Assembly: GCF_032884065.1 (NCBI RefSeq)
Contig: NC_088863.1
Location: 42,711,399-42,775,398 of the forward strand
Direction: 5' to 3'
Length of the DNA: 64,000 nt
Source: Artemia franciscana
Taxonomy: Eukaryota > Arthropoda > Branchiopoda > Anostraca > Artemiidae
The notes under the pieces were generated by a model. It was not told the origin of the DNA. It saw only the letters and a program-made list of their open reading frames with translations, and ran no database searches. Positions 50,585 through 62,985 of the stretch are shown here, piece after piece. Each line of letters starts with the position of its first letter. Within the stretch, counting starts at the first letter, position 1. Made by a program: the position numbers and the translations under genes.

Positions 50585-53085
50585 ATGAACAATTTATAGC
50601 AATACGGAAAATATTTTGTAATCGTCTAAAAATTTGATTAGATCCATGGGGTGTAAGGGAGGGGTGTTTGTTGCCCTCTGATCACTTTTAAATCATAAAA
50701 TAGAACTATAATTTTCTATTCCCGATGAAATAATGCTTTTTTAAAGTTTATACGACCTCCTCTTCCATAAGAACCATATATGCCCCAAGACATAGCTTAC
50801 AACCCTTGCCCCAAGATATTGGTTATTTCAACCCTTGAGGTATTTTTATATAACCTTTGGACTATTTTGGACAAAATGGCTATCTCAAAATTTTGATCGG
50901 ATAAGTATGGGGGAAAAAGAGTATGGGGGGACCGCTAGTTGCCCTCCGATCGGTTTTGACTCTTAATAACCAAACCAGAAAGTTCAATTTTCAATCAAAT
51001 GAGCCTCATCCAAAGTTTATTTGATAGCCCCTTCCATAAGAACCTTAAATGTCCCGGGGCATGACTTAAAACCATTGCCCTCCAAGTCTGGAGGGTTATG
51101 TCAACCCTTGAGGCCTTGTTAGAGGATCTTTGGACTACAGTGAATGAGAAGAGTAGGCAAAATTTTAACCGGATGCATTAGGGTGAAAAAAGAGTGTGGG
51201 GAGAGGAGACTCTTCACCCTCCAATCGGTTTTGACTCCTAAAAAGGAACTGAAACTTTCAATTACTAATCAAATAAACCTCCTCCAAAGTTTAGACCACC
51301 AGCCCTTCCATAAAAACACGATATACCTCTAAGGCATACCTTACAACCCTCATCCGGTGCTCAGGAGGGGGGGGGGGTGTCAACCTAAAAAGGATTTTTT
51401 ATATGATCTTTGGACTATTTTGAACAAAATTACCATCTCAACAGTTCAATCGGATACATTTGGGGAAAAGAGAGCATGAAGGAGCTAGTAGCCTTCCGAT
51501 CACTTTTGACTCTTGAAAAGGGAACTACAAATTTTAATTTCCAATTAAATGAACCTGCTCCAAAGTTTGTAGGACCAATTTTTCTATCAAAATTGGACAT
51601 GCCCCTGGGGCACAGCTTAAAACCCTGGTTCCTGAGCTTTGGGATAAGTGTCAACTCGGAAGTATTATTATATGATCTCTGGACTATTTTGAAAAAAATT
51701 ACAATCACAAAATTTCTATCGGAAGTATTTTAGAAAAAGAGGGCATGGGGGTGGGGCTGATGCCCTCGGATCACTTATGACCCTTTAAATGCTAAAAGAG
51801 ATCTTTCAATTTCCCATCAAATGAGCTTAATGCGAAGTTAATGTGACCATCACGTGCATAAAAACCTTATGTGCCCCAGATTAAAACTAGCAGCCCATAA
51901 ACCCAGGCTCTGCGGGGTTGTGTCAACCCTGGACGCATTATAATCTTTGGACAATTTCGAACAAAACGGCTATCTCAAAATTTCGATTGGATACATTTGG
52001 GCAAAAGAGGGCCTTGGAGTGCTCGTTCCTTTAGATCACTTTTTACTCTTTAAGAAACTAGAACTTTTAATTTCCAATCAAATGAGTCCAATCTAAAATT
52101 TGTAAGACCACACTTTGCATAAAAACCTTACTTACCTAGGGAATAGCTGAAACTACTTACCCCAGGGATCTTGGGAATCATGTCAACCCCGGAGCTGAAA
52201 TGATTTGTGGACTATTTTGAACAAAATGGATTTTTTTCAAAATTTGATCACATGCTTTAGGGGAAAATAGAGCGTGGAGGGGGAGGGACAGTTGCCCTCT
52301 GATTCTCTTAAAACTGTTGACTCTTAAAATTGGAACAAGAACTTTTAATTTCCAATCAAACGAGTCCCATCTGAAGTTTATGCGACCACTCCTTCCATAA
52401 AGACTATATAAGCCTCTGGGGCATAATTCAAAAACACTTACCTCCAGGCTCAGGGGGGGGGGGGTGTCAAGTTTGAAATCTTTGTTATTTAATCTTTGGA
52501 TTATTTTGAACGAAATGGCTATATCCAATTTTTGATCAGTATATTTGGATCAAAGAGGGCGCGAGGGATCTAGTTGTCCTCTGATAACTTTTGATTCTAA
52601 AACAGAGAAGTAGAACTTTCAATTTGCAATCAAATGGAGCCCATCTGAAGTTTACAAGACCACCCTTGGAGCATAACTTTCAACACGTGCTCTTAGGCTC
52701 TGGGGGGTTGTGTCGACCCAGGAGTTTTTGTTATATGATCTTCAAACTATTTTGAGCAAAATGACTGTCTCAAAATTTTTGTCAAATTCGTTTGGGGAAA
52801 TAGGGCGCGGGGGGATAGTTGCCTTCCAATCACTTTTCACTTAAAAAGGTACTAGAGCTTTAAATTTCCGATCAAATGAGCCACCTCCACAGTTTTTACA
52901 ACCACTCCTTCCATTAAAACCTTACATTCCCCGGAGTCTAGCGTTAAACACATACCTCCTGGCTCTAGAATGATGTTTCGACCCTGGAGTTTTGTTATCT
53001 GAAATTTGAACTAATTTGAACAAAATGGCTATCTCAAAATTCTGATCAGACGCACTGGGGAAAAAGAGGGTTTGGGGGATGTAAC
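50585..53085 (+). repeat. Tandem satellite array, unit about 267 bp, nine to ten units
   Basis: The anchor TTTGGACTATTTTGAACAAA recurs at about 50866, 51128, 51405, 51676, 51941, 52202, 52493, 52737 and 53003 (spacings 244-291). Each unit also has TTGCCCTCCGATCACTTTTG, TTTCCAATCAAATGAGCC, CCTTCCATAAAAACCTTA and a GGGGGGTTGTGTCAACCC segment. Units are 70-80% alike by eye, so the array is old. Isolated units of the family occur near 33300, 42100 and 60770. Confidence 0.85.
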
Positions 53086-53179
53086 TGTAGTTCGAACTAA
53101 TTCAACTAGGTCGATGAATTCTGAGCGGAGATAAACTATGTCAAGAGCTAAATGAAATGAAGATCAATACAGTTTGATG

Positions 53180-55430
53180 TATGAATGGGATATTCTTTGT
53201 TTTTTTAGTCGTATTTTTATGGCACTTGGTATCTGCCAAGTGACGTATAGCAATCGCAAATTATGTCGGTCGGTCTGTTGGTCCCGGTTTTGCTAGTTTA
53301 GGCACTTCTAGGTAGGCTAGGACGATGAAATTTGGATGCCGTATCAAGAAACAGACCAAATTAAATTATAAATTGTCGTTTCCCCGATCCGACCATGTGG
53401 GGGGGGGGGGAGTGGGAGGACGGTTAAATCAGAAAAATTGAAAAAATGAAGTGTTTTTAACTTACGAATGGGTGATTAGATCTTAATGAAATTTGATATT
53501 TAGAAGGATATCGTGTCTCAGAACTCTTATTTCAAACCCAGACCGGATCTGGTGACATTGGGGGGAGTCGTGGGGGGGGGGGGATGGAACCTAAAATCTT
53601 GAAAAACACTTAGAGTGGAGAGATCAGGATGAAACTTGGTGGGGAAAATAAGCAGAAGTCTTAGATACGTGATTGACATAGCCGCTCTATTTGGGGGAGT
53701 TGGGGGGTAGGGTTAATTTTCAACTTACGAAGGAGTGATTGGATCTTAATGAAATGTCATATTTAGAAGGACCTCGTAACTTACATATCTTATTTTAAAT
53801 CCCGACCGGATCCAGCATCATTGGGGGGGGGGGGGGCAAAAATCTTGGAAAACACCTTAAAGTGGAAAGATTAGGATTAAACTTGGTGGTAAGAATAAAA
53901 ACAAGTCCAAGATACGTGACTGACATATCCGGACGGGATCCGCTCCGGATCCGGTGACATTGGGGGGAGTAGGGGCGGGACCTAAAATCTTGGAAAACGC
54001 TTAGAGTGGAGGGATCGGGATGAAACTTGGTGGAAAAATAAGCAGAAGTCCTACAGAAAAAATGGGGTATTTTTAAGTTACGAAGGAGTTATCGGATCTT
54101 AATGAAATACCATATTTAGAAGGACCTCGTAACTCAGATCTCTTGGAAAACACTCGAAGCGGAGAGATCAGGATGAAACTTGGTGGAAATATTAAAACAT
54201 GTCCAAGGCACTTGAATGACATAGCCGGACCGGAACCGCTCTCTTTGGTGGAGTTGGGGGGGGGAGTAATTCTGAAAATTAGAAAAATGAGGTATTTGTA
54301 ACTTACGAACAGGTGATCAGATCTTAATGAAATTTGATATTTAGAAGAATCTTTTGCTTTATAGCTCTTATTTTAAATACCGACCGGAGCCGGTGACAGT
54401 GGGGGGAGTTGGAGATAGAAACCAGAATTCTTGGAAAATGAGAAAATTAAGGTATCTTTATCTTAGGAATGGGTGAACAGATCTTAACGAAACTCGATAT
54501 ATAGAAGGATCTTATGTCCCAGATGCTCCATTTTCAAATCGAATTGGATCCGGGGACATAGGGGATTGGAGGGGGGAAACAGAAATCTTGAAAAACGCTT
54601 AGAGCGGAGAAACCGAGATGAAACTTGATGTGAAGAATAAGAACAAGTTATAGATACGTGATTGACATGATTGGAATAGATCTATTCTCTTTAGTGGAGC
54701 TTGGGGGTGTTAGTTTTGAAAAATTAGAGAAATTGAGGTATTTTTAACTTAAGAACGGGTTACCGGATCTTGATGAAATTTGATATTTAGAAGGAACTCG
54801 TGTCTTGGAGCTCTTATTTTAAGTCCCGACTAGATCTGTTGACGTTTGGGGGAGTTGGAGGGGGAACCCGAAAATCTTGGAAAACATTTAGAGTGGAGAA
54901 ATTGGGATGAAACTTGATGGGTAGAATAAACAAATGTCGTAGATACATGATTGACTTAACTCTACTGGTTCTGCTCTCTTTGGAGGAACTAGGGGGTGGG
55001 ACTCAGTGCTTTGGCGAGTTTGGTGCTTGGGGAAACCTTGGAAAACACTTGGAGTGGAGGAATCGGGATGAAGCTTGGTGGATAGAATAAGCAAATGTCC
55101 TTTATACGTGATTGACGGATCCGTACTTGATTTGCTCTGTTTGGGGGAGTTGGGGGGAGGGGTTCAGTGATTTGGCGAGTTTGGTGCTTCTGGACGTGCT
55201 AGGACGATAAAAATTGGTAGGCATGTCAGGGAGCTGCACAAATTGACTGGATGAAGTCGTTTTCCCGTTTTGACTATCTGGGGGGGGGCTGAAGGGAGAG
55301 AAAAATTAGAAAAATTGAGGTATTTATAACTTACGAGTTGGTGATCCAATCTTAAAGAATTTTTTGTATTTAGAAGGACCTCGTGACTCAAAGCTCTTAT
55401 TTTAAATCCCGACCAGCATTAAGCCTCTGA
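53180..55430 (+). repeat. Second tandem array with two alternating modules
   Basis: Module a (TCTTAATGAAATTTGATATT then AGAAGGACCTCGT) recurs near 53490, 53750, 54105, 54330, 54770 and 55350. Module b (TGGAAAACACTTAGAGTGGA then GGATGAAACTTGGTGG) recurs near 53605, 53860, 53995, 54150, 54590, 54885 and 55050. Spacing is irregular. G runs of 8 to 13 occur in many units. Just inside the array start is the 7-bp palindrome CACTTGG-TATCTG-CCAAGTG (53223-53242). No coding function. Confidence 0.8.
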
Positions 55431-56734
55431 TTTTCCTTTAAATTAATCTATTGATTCATAGAGTTTTGCTAGAGCTCATACCATATGAGCTCTTGGCTCT
55501 TCCGGCCTCGTCACAGGTGCCATATGAGCTCTTAACTCTTGTTTTTTCTTTAATTGACTAAACGTACTTCCTTGATTTAATAGTATTGTTGTTTTTCTCA
55601 ACTGTCTATTCAATATGGTCTTAGAATTTATTTAGCAAAACGATATGTCTTGACAAAAATGCTCACCATTTTGATAGATCAAGAAAGAAAAATTCAAAAT
55701 CATTACCATGCAGGATTCCATCATTCAAGAGCAATTTAAGACCAAAAAGAAAAAAAATGTTATTGATATTCGGAGAAAAATCAGAGAACTATTAAAGAAA
55801 GACGTTTGAATCGCGGAACAAAGAATGCTTTCTGTGAGGATACAAAGGGAAGGATATAATAATGTCTTTGTGACAAAACGCAGAGATAAAAAAAAGATAT
55901 AATTATGCATATTCAATAGTCTAAACAACAACAAGCCATCGACACTGAAGACTTAATGGTTATAACGAAAGCTTTAAAATGTAGTGATGACAAATATGGT
56001 TAAAACAACGTATATATAGCCAAATTTGAAAGTTATAGCAATCGATTTTTTTTCAATAAGAAAAAGAGAGAAGAAAGAGAATAAAAATATTTTATTCTAT
56101 TGGCGTTGTGAATCGTTCCTGTGATTTTGTAAATAATACAGACATCTCCTTTGAAGAGGAACAAAAGCGACTTAATTTTTAAAAGAATAAAGAGGACGAT
56201 CCTGCTTTTTACCAAAATTTTAAATTTTTCCCGTTTTATAAGATTTGTAAAAATATGTCCAGACTCTACCCTCTACGCTTGTTACCGCATTATTTGACTG
56301 TTATGATTTTGTACATTACTCTATTTTCCATACGTGTTGCCGTATGCGTGTGTACGTTTACTATACAACCACAAAGAAACAGAGAAGTCAGTTGATTAAA
56401 ATCTCATCTCGGTTTTCTAACAGTTTTGCAAACCCGTTCTTTTCCATTCTTTTATAATTTTAAAAGATATAGTTATTTTTTTTACCAGAAATTGTACTTG
56501 AAAATATAATAATGTAATTACTTCGCAAAAGTAAGAGACAGACGTATGGAATGTAAGCACATTTTTCACCGTAGAATTTTTTAAAGTAAAATTTCTTGTT
56601 CTGTTTGATATTACCCTGTTGAATTTGAGGATATGGACTCAGTTTGTCTTTTTAAGTGCTAATGTCTTTGTATAAGAGCTGGATTTTGCCATAACTTTCG
56701 AGAGTTACAAAATACGTCACAGTGATAAGTTACG
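55431..56734. other. Non-coding stretch, no gene recognised
   Basis: AT-rich DNA with a short internal duplication (CATATGAGCTCTTGGCTCTT near 55480 and CATATGAGCTCTTAACTCTT near 55520). Short ORFs only. Confidence 0.4.
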
Positions 56735-58470
56735 CTTAGTCAAACAGTTCGTGGTAACGAACTGTAGTAAGGAGCGACCCGGCTCAATAGTAACCAAAAC
56801 TCTAAAAAATGGAATTTTGATACCAATAGCTATATCAAAAGAATCGCATTTTAATGCTGGTTTTAAATATATAAGTTTCATCAAGTTTAGTCTTACCCAT
56901 CAAAAGTTACGAGCCTGAGAAAATTTGCGTTATTTTAGAAAATAGGTGGAAACACCCCCTAAAAGTCATAGAATCTTAACGAAAATCACACCATCAGATT
57001 CAGCGTATCAGAGAACCCTATTGTAGAAGTTTCGAGCTCCTATCTACAAAAATGTGGAATTTTGCATTTTTTGCCAGAAGGCAGATCACGGATGCGTGTT
57101 TATTTGTTTTTTTGTTTTTTTGTGTTTTTGTTTTTTTTTTTTTTTCCCCAGGGGTGATCGTATCGACCCAGTTGTCCTAGAATGTTGCAAGAGGGCTCAT
57201 TCTAACGGAAATGAAAAGTTCTAGTGCCCTTTTTAAGTGACCAAAAAAATTGGAGGGCACCTAGGCCCCCTCCCACGCTAATTATTTTCCCAAAGTCAAC
57301 GGATCAAAATTCTGAGATAGCCATTTTATTCAGCGTTGTCGAAAAACCTTATAAGTATGTCTTTGGGGACGACTTACTCCCCCACAGTCCCCGTGGGAGG
57401 GGCAACAAGTTACAAACTTTGACCTGTGCTTACATATAGTATTGGTTATTGGGAAGTAAACAGGCGTTTTCAGGAGGATTTTTTTGGTTGGGGGGAGGGG
57501 TTGAGAAGAGGGGGATATGCTGGGGGAAGTTTCCATCGAGAATTTGTCATGGGAGAAGAAAACTTCCATGAAGGGAGATCAGGATTTACTAGCATTATTT
57601 AAAAAAAAATTAAAAAATAAATGTGAAAAAGCTTTTTCAGCTGGAAGTAAGGAACAGCAATAAAACTTAAAACAAACAGAAATTATTACCCATATAAGGG
57701 GCTCGCCTCCTTATGATACCTAGCTCTTTACACTAAAGTATTTTTAGTAATTTCAACTATTTATTCTACGGCTTTTGTGATTCAGGGGTCATTCTTAATG
57801 AATTGGGATAAAATTTAAGCTTTAGTGTAAAGAGCGAGGTACTGACGATGGGGCGAATCCCCTCATATATGTAATAAAAACATGAGAATACAAAAGTTCT
57901 TTACGTAAGCTAATTTATAAGTTACGTAAACCTTTTACCAATAAAAAGATTCGTAAAAAATTAAAAGTTCTAGTTGCCTTTTTAATTAACCAAAAAATTG
58001 GAGGGCAACTAGGCTTCGCCCCCGCTCTTTTTTTCTCAAAATCATTCGATCAAAATTATGAGAAAGCCATTTAGCCCCCCCCCAAAAAAAAATATGCAAA
58101 TTTCGTTTTGATTATTCCTCTGCGGAGAGCCAAAATCAAAACATGCATTGATTCAAAAACGTTCAGAAATTAAATAAAAAAAACGAGTTTTTTTAACTGA
58201 AAGTAAGGAGCGACATTAAAACTTAAAACGAACAGAAATTACTTCGTATATGAAAGAGGCTGCTTCCTCATCAACGCCCTGCTCTTTACGCTAAAGTTTT
58301 TTACTGTTTTAAAAAGAAGAATTGAGAGAAAGAGTCAAACTTTAGCGTAAAGAGCGGGGCGTTGATGAGGAAGCAGCCTCTTTCATATACGAAGTAATTT
58401 CTGTGCGTTTTAAGTTTTAATGTCGCTCCTTACTTTCAGTTAAAAAAACTCGTTTTTTTTATTTAATTTT
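56735..58470 (+). repeat. Composite repeat copy 2 (X-V1-Y-V2)
   Basis: Module X (56735-57640) starts TCAAACAGTTCGTGGTAACG and includes TGTCCTAGAATGTTGCAAGA. The V1 foldback (57640-57885) has GTAAGGAACAGCAATAAAAC. Module Y (57885-58166) has AAAAATTGGAGGGCAACTAG. The V2 foldback spans 58167-58470. The order is the same as in copies 1 and 3, so the four parts behave as a unit. Pieces of it (Y, V2) also occur alone. Confidence 0.85.
58167..58470. repeat. Foldback element V2, near-perfect palindrome
   Basis: Arms start AAATAAAAAAAACGAG and carry GTAAGGAGCGACATTAAAAC. The 58-bp segment compared in detail differs between arms at one position but from the 30943 copy at about ten. The centre is about 30 bp around TTTTAAAAAGAAGAATTG. 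Confidence 0.9.
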
Positions 58471-58499
58471 ATTACAGGAATGGCAATTTAGTTTGGTCA

Positions 58500-58620
58500 T
58501 TTTTTTTTTTCTTAGTCCGCTGATTTCAGCTTGTTCCCGGAAAGTGGTAAGAATCTAACCGCCGTGGTTTTCACTGAAAATGTGGACCTCAGTTTAGATT
58601 GTTGAATTTGACATTATATT
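58500..58620 (-). repeat. Module Z, reversed copy
   Basis: Reverse complement matches 20936-21075: ATTCAACAATCTAAACTGAG, GTGAAAACCACGGCGGTTAG and CTTACCACTTTCCGGGAACA. It lies immediately outside the V2 foldback. Confidence 0.65.
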
Positions 58621-58649
58621 TTGGAAAGCTAAGTATAATTCTTGTTTTG

Positions 58650-59265
58650 GGCTAAAAAAGATTGTCTTTGCTTGTAATTGAGCAAGCGCCTAGAGAGTAT
58701 GAGTTGAAGTAGAGATTTAGAGTTTTTTTGGGAGAAAACTATCTGAAGTTATGCAACCAAGCCTTCTTTGCATCAAGTCATGTTTCTGCTTTTGACTGGA
58801 AAGCTCTGTTCCGGCGGGATAGCAGGTAGGCACCAGCTTTAAATTGAAGGTGAACTAAAATTGAAAAGTGCTTAAGACGTGCGATGAATACCTGGCCCAA
58901 TTGCAAAACAAATAAGAGCATTAAATTTTCTCCATTCTAAATAGTAACCATAAAATTTTACCCCTTGACAAGAAAATTAACTTTTGAACCAAGACAGAAA
59001 CTTTTTTCAATGCTGGGGGCCAAAAAGAATGGTCTTTAAAACTAATTGAGCCAGAGCCTAGAGTTTGTGAGCTGTTATGGAATTGTTTAATCTGTGTGGA
59101 GAGGACTATTTGAAGTTATACCCCCAAGCCATCTTTCCGTCAAGTCTCATTTCTACTTTCGACTGGAAGGCTCATTTTAGCAGGCAAACAGGCAGGCACC
59201 AGTTTAAAACTGCAGTTGAACTAAGGTCGAAAAGTTCTTTAGATGTCTTCAGCGATTACCTGGTC
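58650..59265. repeat. Diverged tandem duplication, period about 365 bp
   Basis: Units at about 58650-58900 and 59015-59265 share TCTGAAGTTATGCAACCAAG versus TTTGAAGTTATACCCCCAAG, and TTTTGACTGGAAAGCTC versus TTTCGACTGGAAGGCTC. Identity is roughly 70% by eye. Confidence 0.65.
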
Positions 59266-59654
59266 ACGCCACCAAATAAAATGGGTCTTTCCCTTGGCTT
59301 CTTTCAAATAGTGGTATCAGAAAATTGGCCTGCCGCAGGCAAATCCTCTTTTAATTAAGAAACAGATAAACAGGCCTTAGTGCGTTGATCAAAGTATACG
59401 ACATCATTTTTTTGTACTAAACACTCCAAATGGTAAATTGTAACTAAAATTTATGAGGAGCTGACACCATTAGTGTTGTGGTACATTTCAAAATGTTACC
59501 GGGTTATAATTTTGAGATAAGAGAGGTATTTGTGATTAATGGCTGTTATGTCTTAATCATGTTTGAGATGAGGGGTTGGCATCTTTTTTTAGTTAGTTTA
59601 CCTTACCTGTTATTTTCTTCCGATGCATTTGAGGGCAAAAACAAATTAGTTTTA

Positions 59655-60475
59655 TATCAAACAGTTCGTGGCAATGAATTACAAGCAATGACGAATCGGC
59701 CCAATAGTAACCGAAACGCAGAATTTTGTTATAAATAGGTACATCATTAATATCAGCTTATTATTCTGATTCCCAATATATATGATTATTTAAATTCAGT
59801 GTTACCCATCAAAAGATAGAAGACTGAGAACATTTATCTAATTTTGGGGAAACACCCCCTAAGAGTCGAGAAATCTTAATGAAAGTAAAAGGTCTCTACT
59901 GTTCAGGTTCCATGCTTCCATCTACAAAAATGTGTAATTTTGCATTTCATGCCAGAAGAAAGATTACAGATACGTGTCTGCTTATTTTTGCTCGTTTGTT
60001 TTATCACAAGGGGTGATCTTATTGAACCTATCTTCCTAGAATTTCGAGAGAGGGCTCATTCGAAAGGGAATTAAAGATTTCAGTGCTTTTTTTAAGTGAC
60101 CAAAATATTAGAGGGCATCTAGCCTCTCTCTCACGCCGTTTCTCCCAAAGTCGTGCGGTCATAATTTTGAGAGAGCCATTCTATTAAACTGTGTTAAAAG
60201 GTCCGGTAAATATATCTTTGGGGACAACATGACCCCCCCCCCGCTCTCTAGCTCCTTGGGAAAGAGCATGGAGTTCTAAAATTTGCCCATTGCTTACGAA
60301 TAGTATTTGTTATTGAGAGTATTTTGGGAGGTATATTATTTAGAAGTATTTTTCGAGGGGTGATTTTCGGTTGGGGCTGAGTTTCCACAGGGAGAATTCT
60401 CCACCTGGAGGAAACTTTCCTTGGGTGAATTTTCAAGGGGAAATTTTAAACTGAGAGAATTTGACAGAATGCCTA
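59655..60475 (+). repeat. Partial, diverged copy of composite module X
   Basis: Starts ATCAAACAGTTCGTGGCAAT and follows module X through GGGGAAACACCCCCTAAGAG and GAGAGGGCTCATTCGAAAGG to about 60475. V1, Y and V2 are absent. More diverged than copies 1 to 3. Confidence 0.75.
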
Positions 60476-61239
60476 TAAAAAATGCTTTTTATTTGTCACA
60501 CTTGCCGGCTCGATTCAGAATGTGAAGATGTCCCCAATATGCATTTTAGACTAAGACAAACTATATCTGTATATATCTTTTGTTTCCAATACCTTGTGGG
60601 TTAGAAGCTTTGTCTCCATGTGTTTTATGTAAAAATCATGAATAAAATACATTACAATGGTATGGATTTCGTAATTATCATAGACAATGCAACAGTGCTA
60701 CCAAAGTAAAGACCAGGGCACTTTGTATAGAATTGGCTGTCGTAGAAAATTTGAAAGCCTGGGCTCAATCGATTTGAAACTGCAAGTTCTAGTGTCCTTT
60801 TTAATAATCGAAAGTGATTGGAGGGCAACCAGTTATAGTAGTAGTAGCAGTAGTAGTAGTGCTTTCTCTACTTTTTAGATGCTTATTTCAAACCCATCCT
60901 CTCATCCAATTTGGCTGAAATGTGTATACAGCTTTGCTCTACCTAACATTTAAATATTCTGATATATTTGAATCTTAAAATTACTTTATTATCCTACAAT
61001 TTAGTCACAATTTAATGATAATAATCAACTTAAATAAAAGTATGGACAAACATTGAACATTCTAGCGTTTAAGCTGTTTTCACGTGAGAGCAGAGACGAC
61101 AGAGAAAACAAAGATTTAGTGATACAAACCAATGAAAATTCCTTATATCACCATCTGATGTATATGCGTTGTTAAGCATTCTTGACTTTAAGCTTTTTTC
61201 GAGTAAGAGCAGAGACGACAGAGAAAACAAAGATTTCAA
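60476..61239. other. Non-coding stretch with short repeats
   Basis: Contains a (TAG)n tract at 60837-60862, a satellite-like piece near 60780, and two copies of a 29-bp segment starting AGCAGAGACGACAGAGAAAA at about 61090 and 61208. The second adjoins composite copy 3. Confidence 0.6.
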
Positions 61240-62985
61240 AGGGTTCGTGGTAACGAATTCTAGTAAGGAGCGACCCGGCTTAATAGTAATCGAAACTCTA
61301 AAAAACGAAATTTTGATATCAATAGTTACATCAGAAGAATTGCATTCTAATGCTGATTTTAAATATGTAAGTTTCATCAAGTTTAGTCTTACCCATCAAA
61401 AGTTAAGAGCCTGAAAAAATTTGCCTTATTTTGGAAAATAGGCAGAAACGTCCCATAAAAGTCATAGAATCTTATCGAAACCACACCATCGTATTCAGCG
61501 TATCAGAGAACCCCACTGTAAAATTTTCAAGCTCCTATTTACAAAAATGTGGATGTTCATATTTGTTGCCAGAACACCGATCACGTTTGCGTGCTTTTTT
61601 TTTGATTTTTTTTTTTCCAGGGGTGATCTTATCAACCCAGTCGTCCTAGAATGTTGCAAGAGGGCTCATTATAACGGAAAATAAAACTTCTGGTGCCCTC
61701 TTTAAGTGACCAAAAAATTGGAGGGCACCTTGGCCCCCTCCAACGCTCATTTCCCCCCAAAGTCACCGGATCAAAATTCTGAGACAGCCATTTGATTCAC
61801 CATAGTCAAAAATCATAATAACTATGTCGGGACGACTTACTTCCCCATGTTCCCCACGGGAGGGGCTGAAAGTTACAAACTTTGACCAGTGCTTACATAT
61901 AGTAATGGTTATTGGGAAGTGTACAGACGTTTTCAGAGATATTTTCTTGGTTTGGGGGGGGGGGAGTTGAGGAGGGGTTACATGGGAGGATCTTTCCATA
62001 GTGGGATTTGTCATGGAGAAGAGAATTTCAATGAAGGGGTGCAGGATTTTCTAGCATTATAAAAACAAACATTAAAAAATAAATATGAAAAGTTTTGTCA
62101 ACTGAAAGTAAGGAGCAGCATTAAAACTTATAATGAAAAGAAATTATTACGCATATGACGGGTTCACCTCCTCGTAATACCTTGCTCGTTACGCTAAAGT
62201 ATTCTTAGTCATTTCAATTATTTATTCTACGGTCTTTGTGATTCGAGGGTCATTCTTATGGATCTGGGACAAGGCTTAAGCTTTAGAGTAAAAAGCGATG
62301 TATTGACGATGGGGTGAACCCCCTCATATGCGTAATAAAAACATACGAATATAGAAGCTCGTTACGTAAGTTAATTTGTTAGTTATGTATATTTTTTCCT
62401 AATGAAAACGTTCGTAAAAAATTAAAAGTTCTAGTTGCCTTTTTAAATAATCAAAAAACTGGACGGCAACTAGGCCTCCTCCTCTGCTCCTTTTTTCCTC
62501 AAAATCTTCTGATTGAAACTATGAGAAAGACATTTAGCCAAAAAAAAACTAATATGCAAACTTAGTTTTAATTATTTATATGCGGACAGCCAAAATCAAA
62601 ACATTCATTAATCAAAAAAAAAAAATCAGAAACTAAATATAAAAACAAGTTTTTTTTTAACTGAAAGTAAGGAGCGACATTAAAACTTAAAACGAACAGA
62701 AATTATTCCGTATATGCGAGGGACTTTTCCTCCTCAACGCCCCGCTCTTTACGCTAAAGTTTTTACTGTTTTAAAAAGTAGAGTTAAGAGAAAGTCAAAC
62801 TTTAGTGTAAACAGTTTTTTACTGTTTTAAAAAGTAGAGCTAAGAGAAAGAGTCAAACTTTAGCGTAAAGAGCAGGGCGTTGATTAGGAAAAGCCCCTTT
62901 CATATACGGAGTAATTTCTGTTCGTTTTAAGTTTTAATGTCGCTCCTTACTTTCAGTTAAAATAAACTTGTTTTTTTTTTATTTA
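61240..62985 (+). repeat. Composite repeat copy 3 (X-V1-Y-V2)
   Basis: X runs from 61240 (GGTTCGTGGTAACGAATTCT), V1 is at about 62102-62345, Y at about 62345-62630, and the V2 foldback at 62632-62985. In V2 the centre is partly duplicated (ACTGTTTTAAAAAGTAGAG occurs twice) and the arms differ at several positions, unlike copies 1 and 2. Confidence 0.85.

Noticed and set aside
51410-52528. ORFs of 90-116 residues in the 267-bp satellite
   Set aside because: Frames differ between units and are interrupted; they follow from the repeat composition.
57330-57569. Conserved small ORF with CKHxSKFVTC (also 31821-32075 and 61763-62014)
   Set aside because: It recurs because module X is repeated. Reading frames do not share starts or ends and there is no sign of codon-level conservation.
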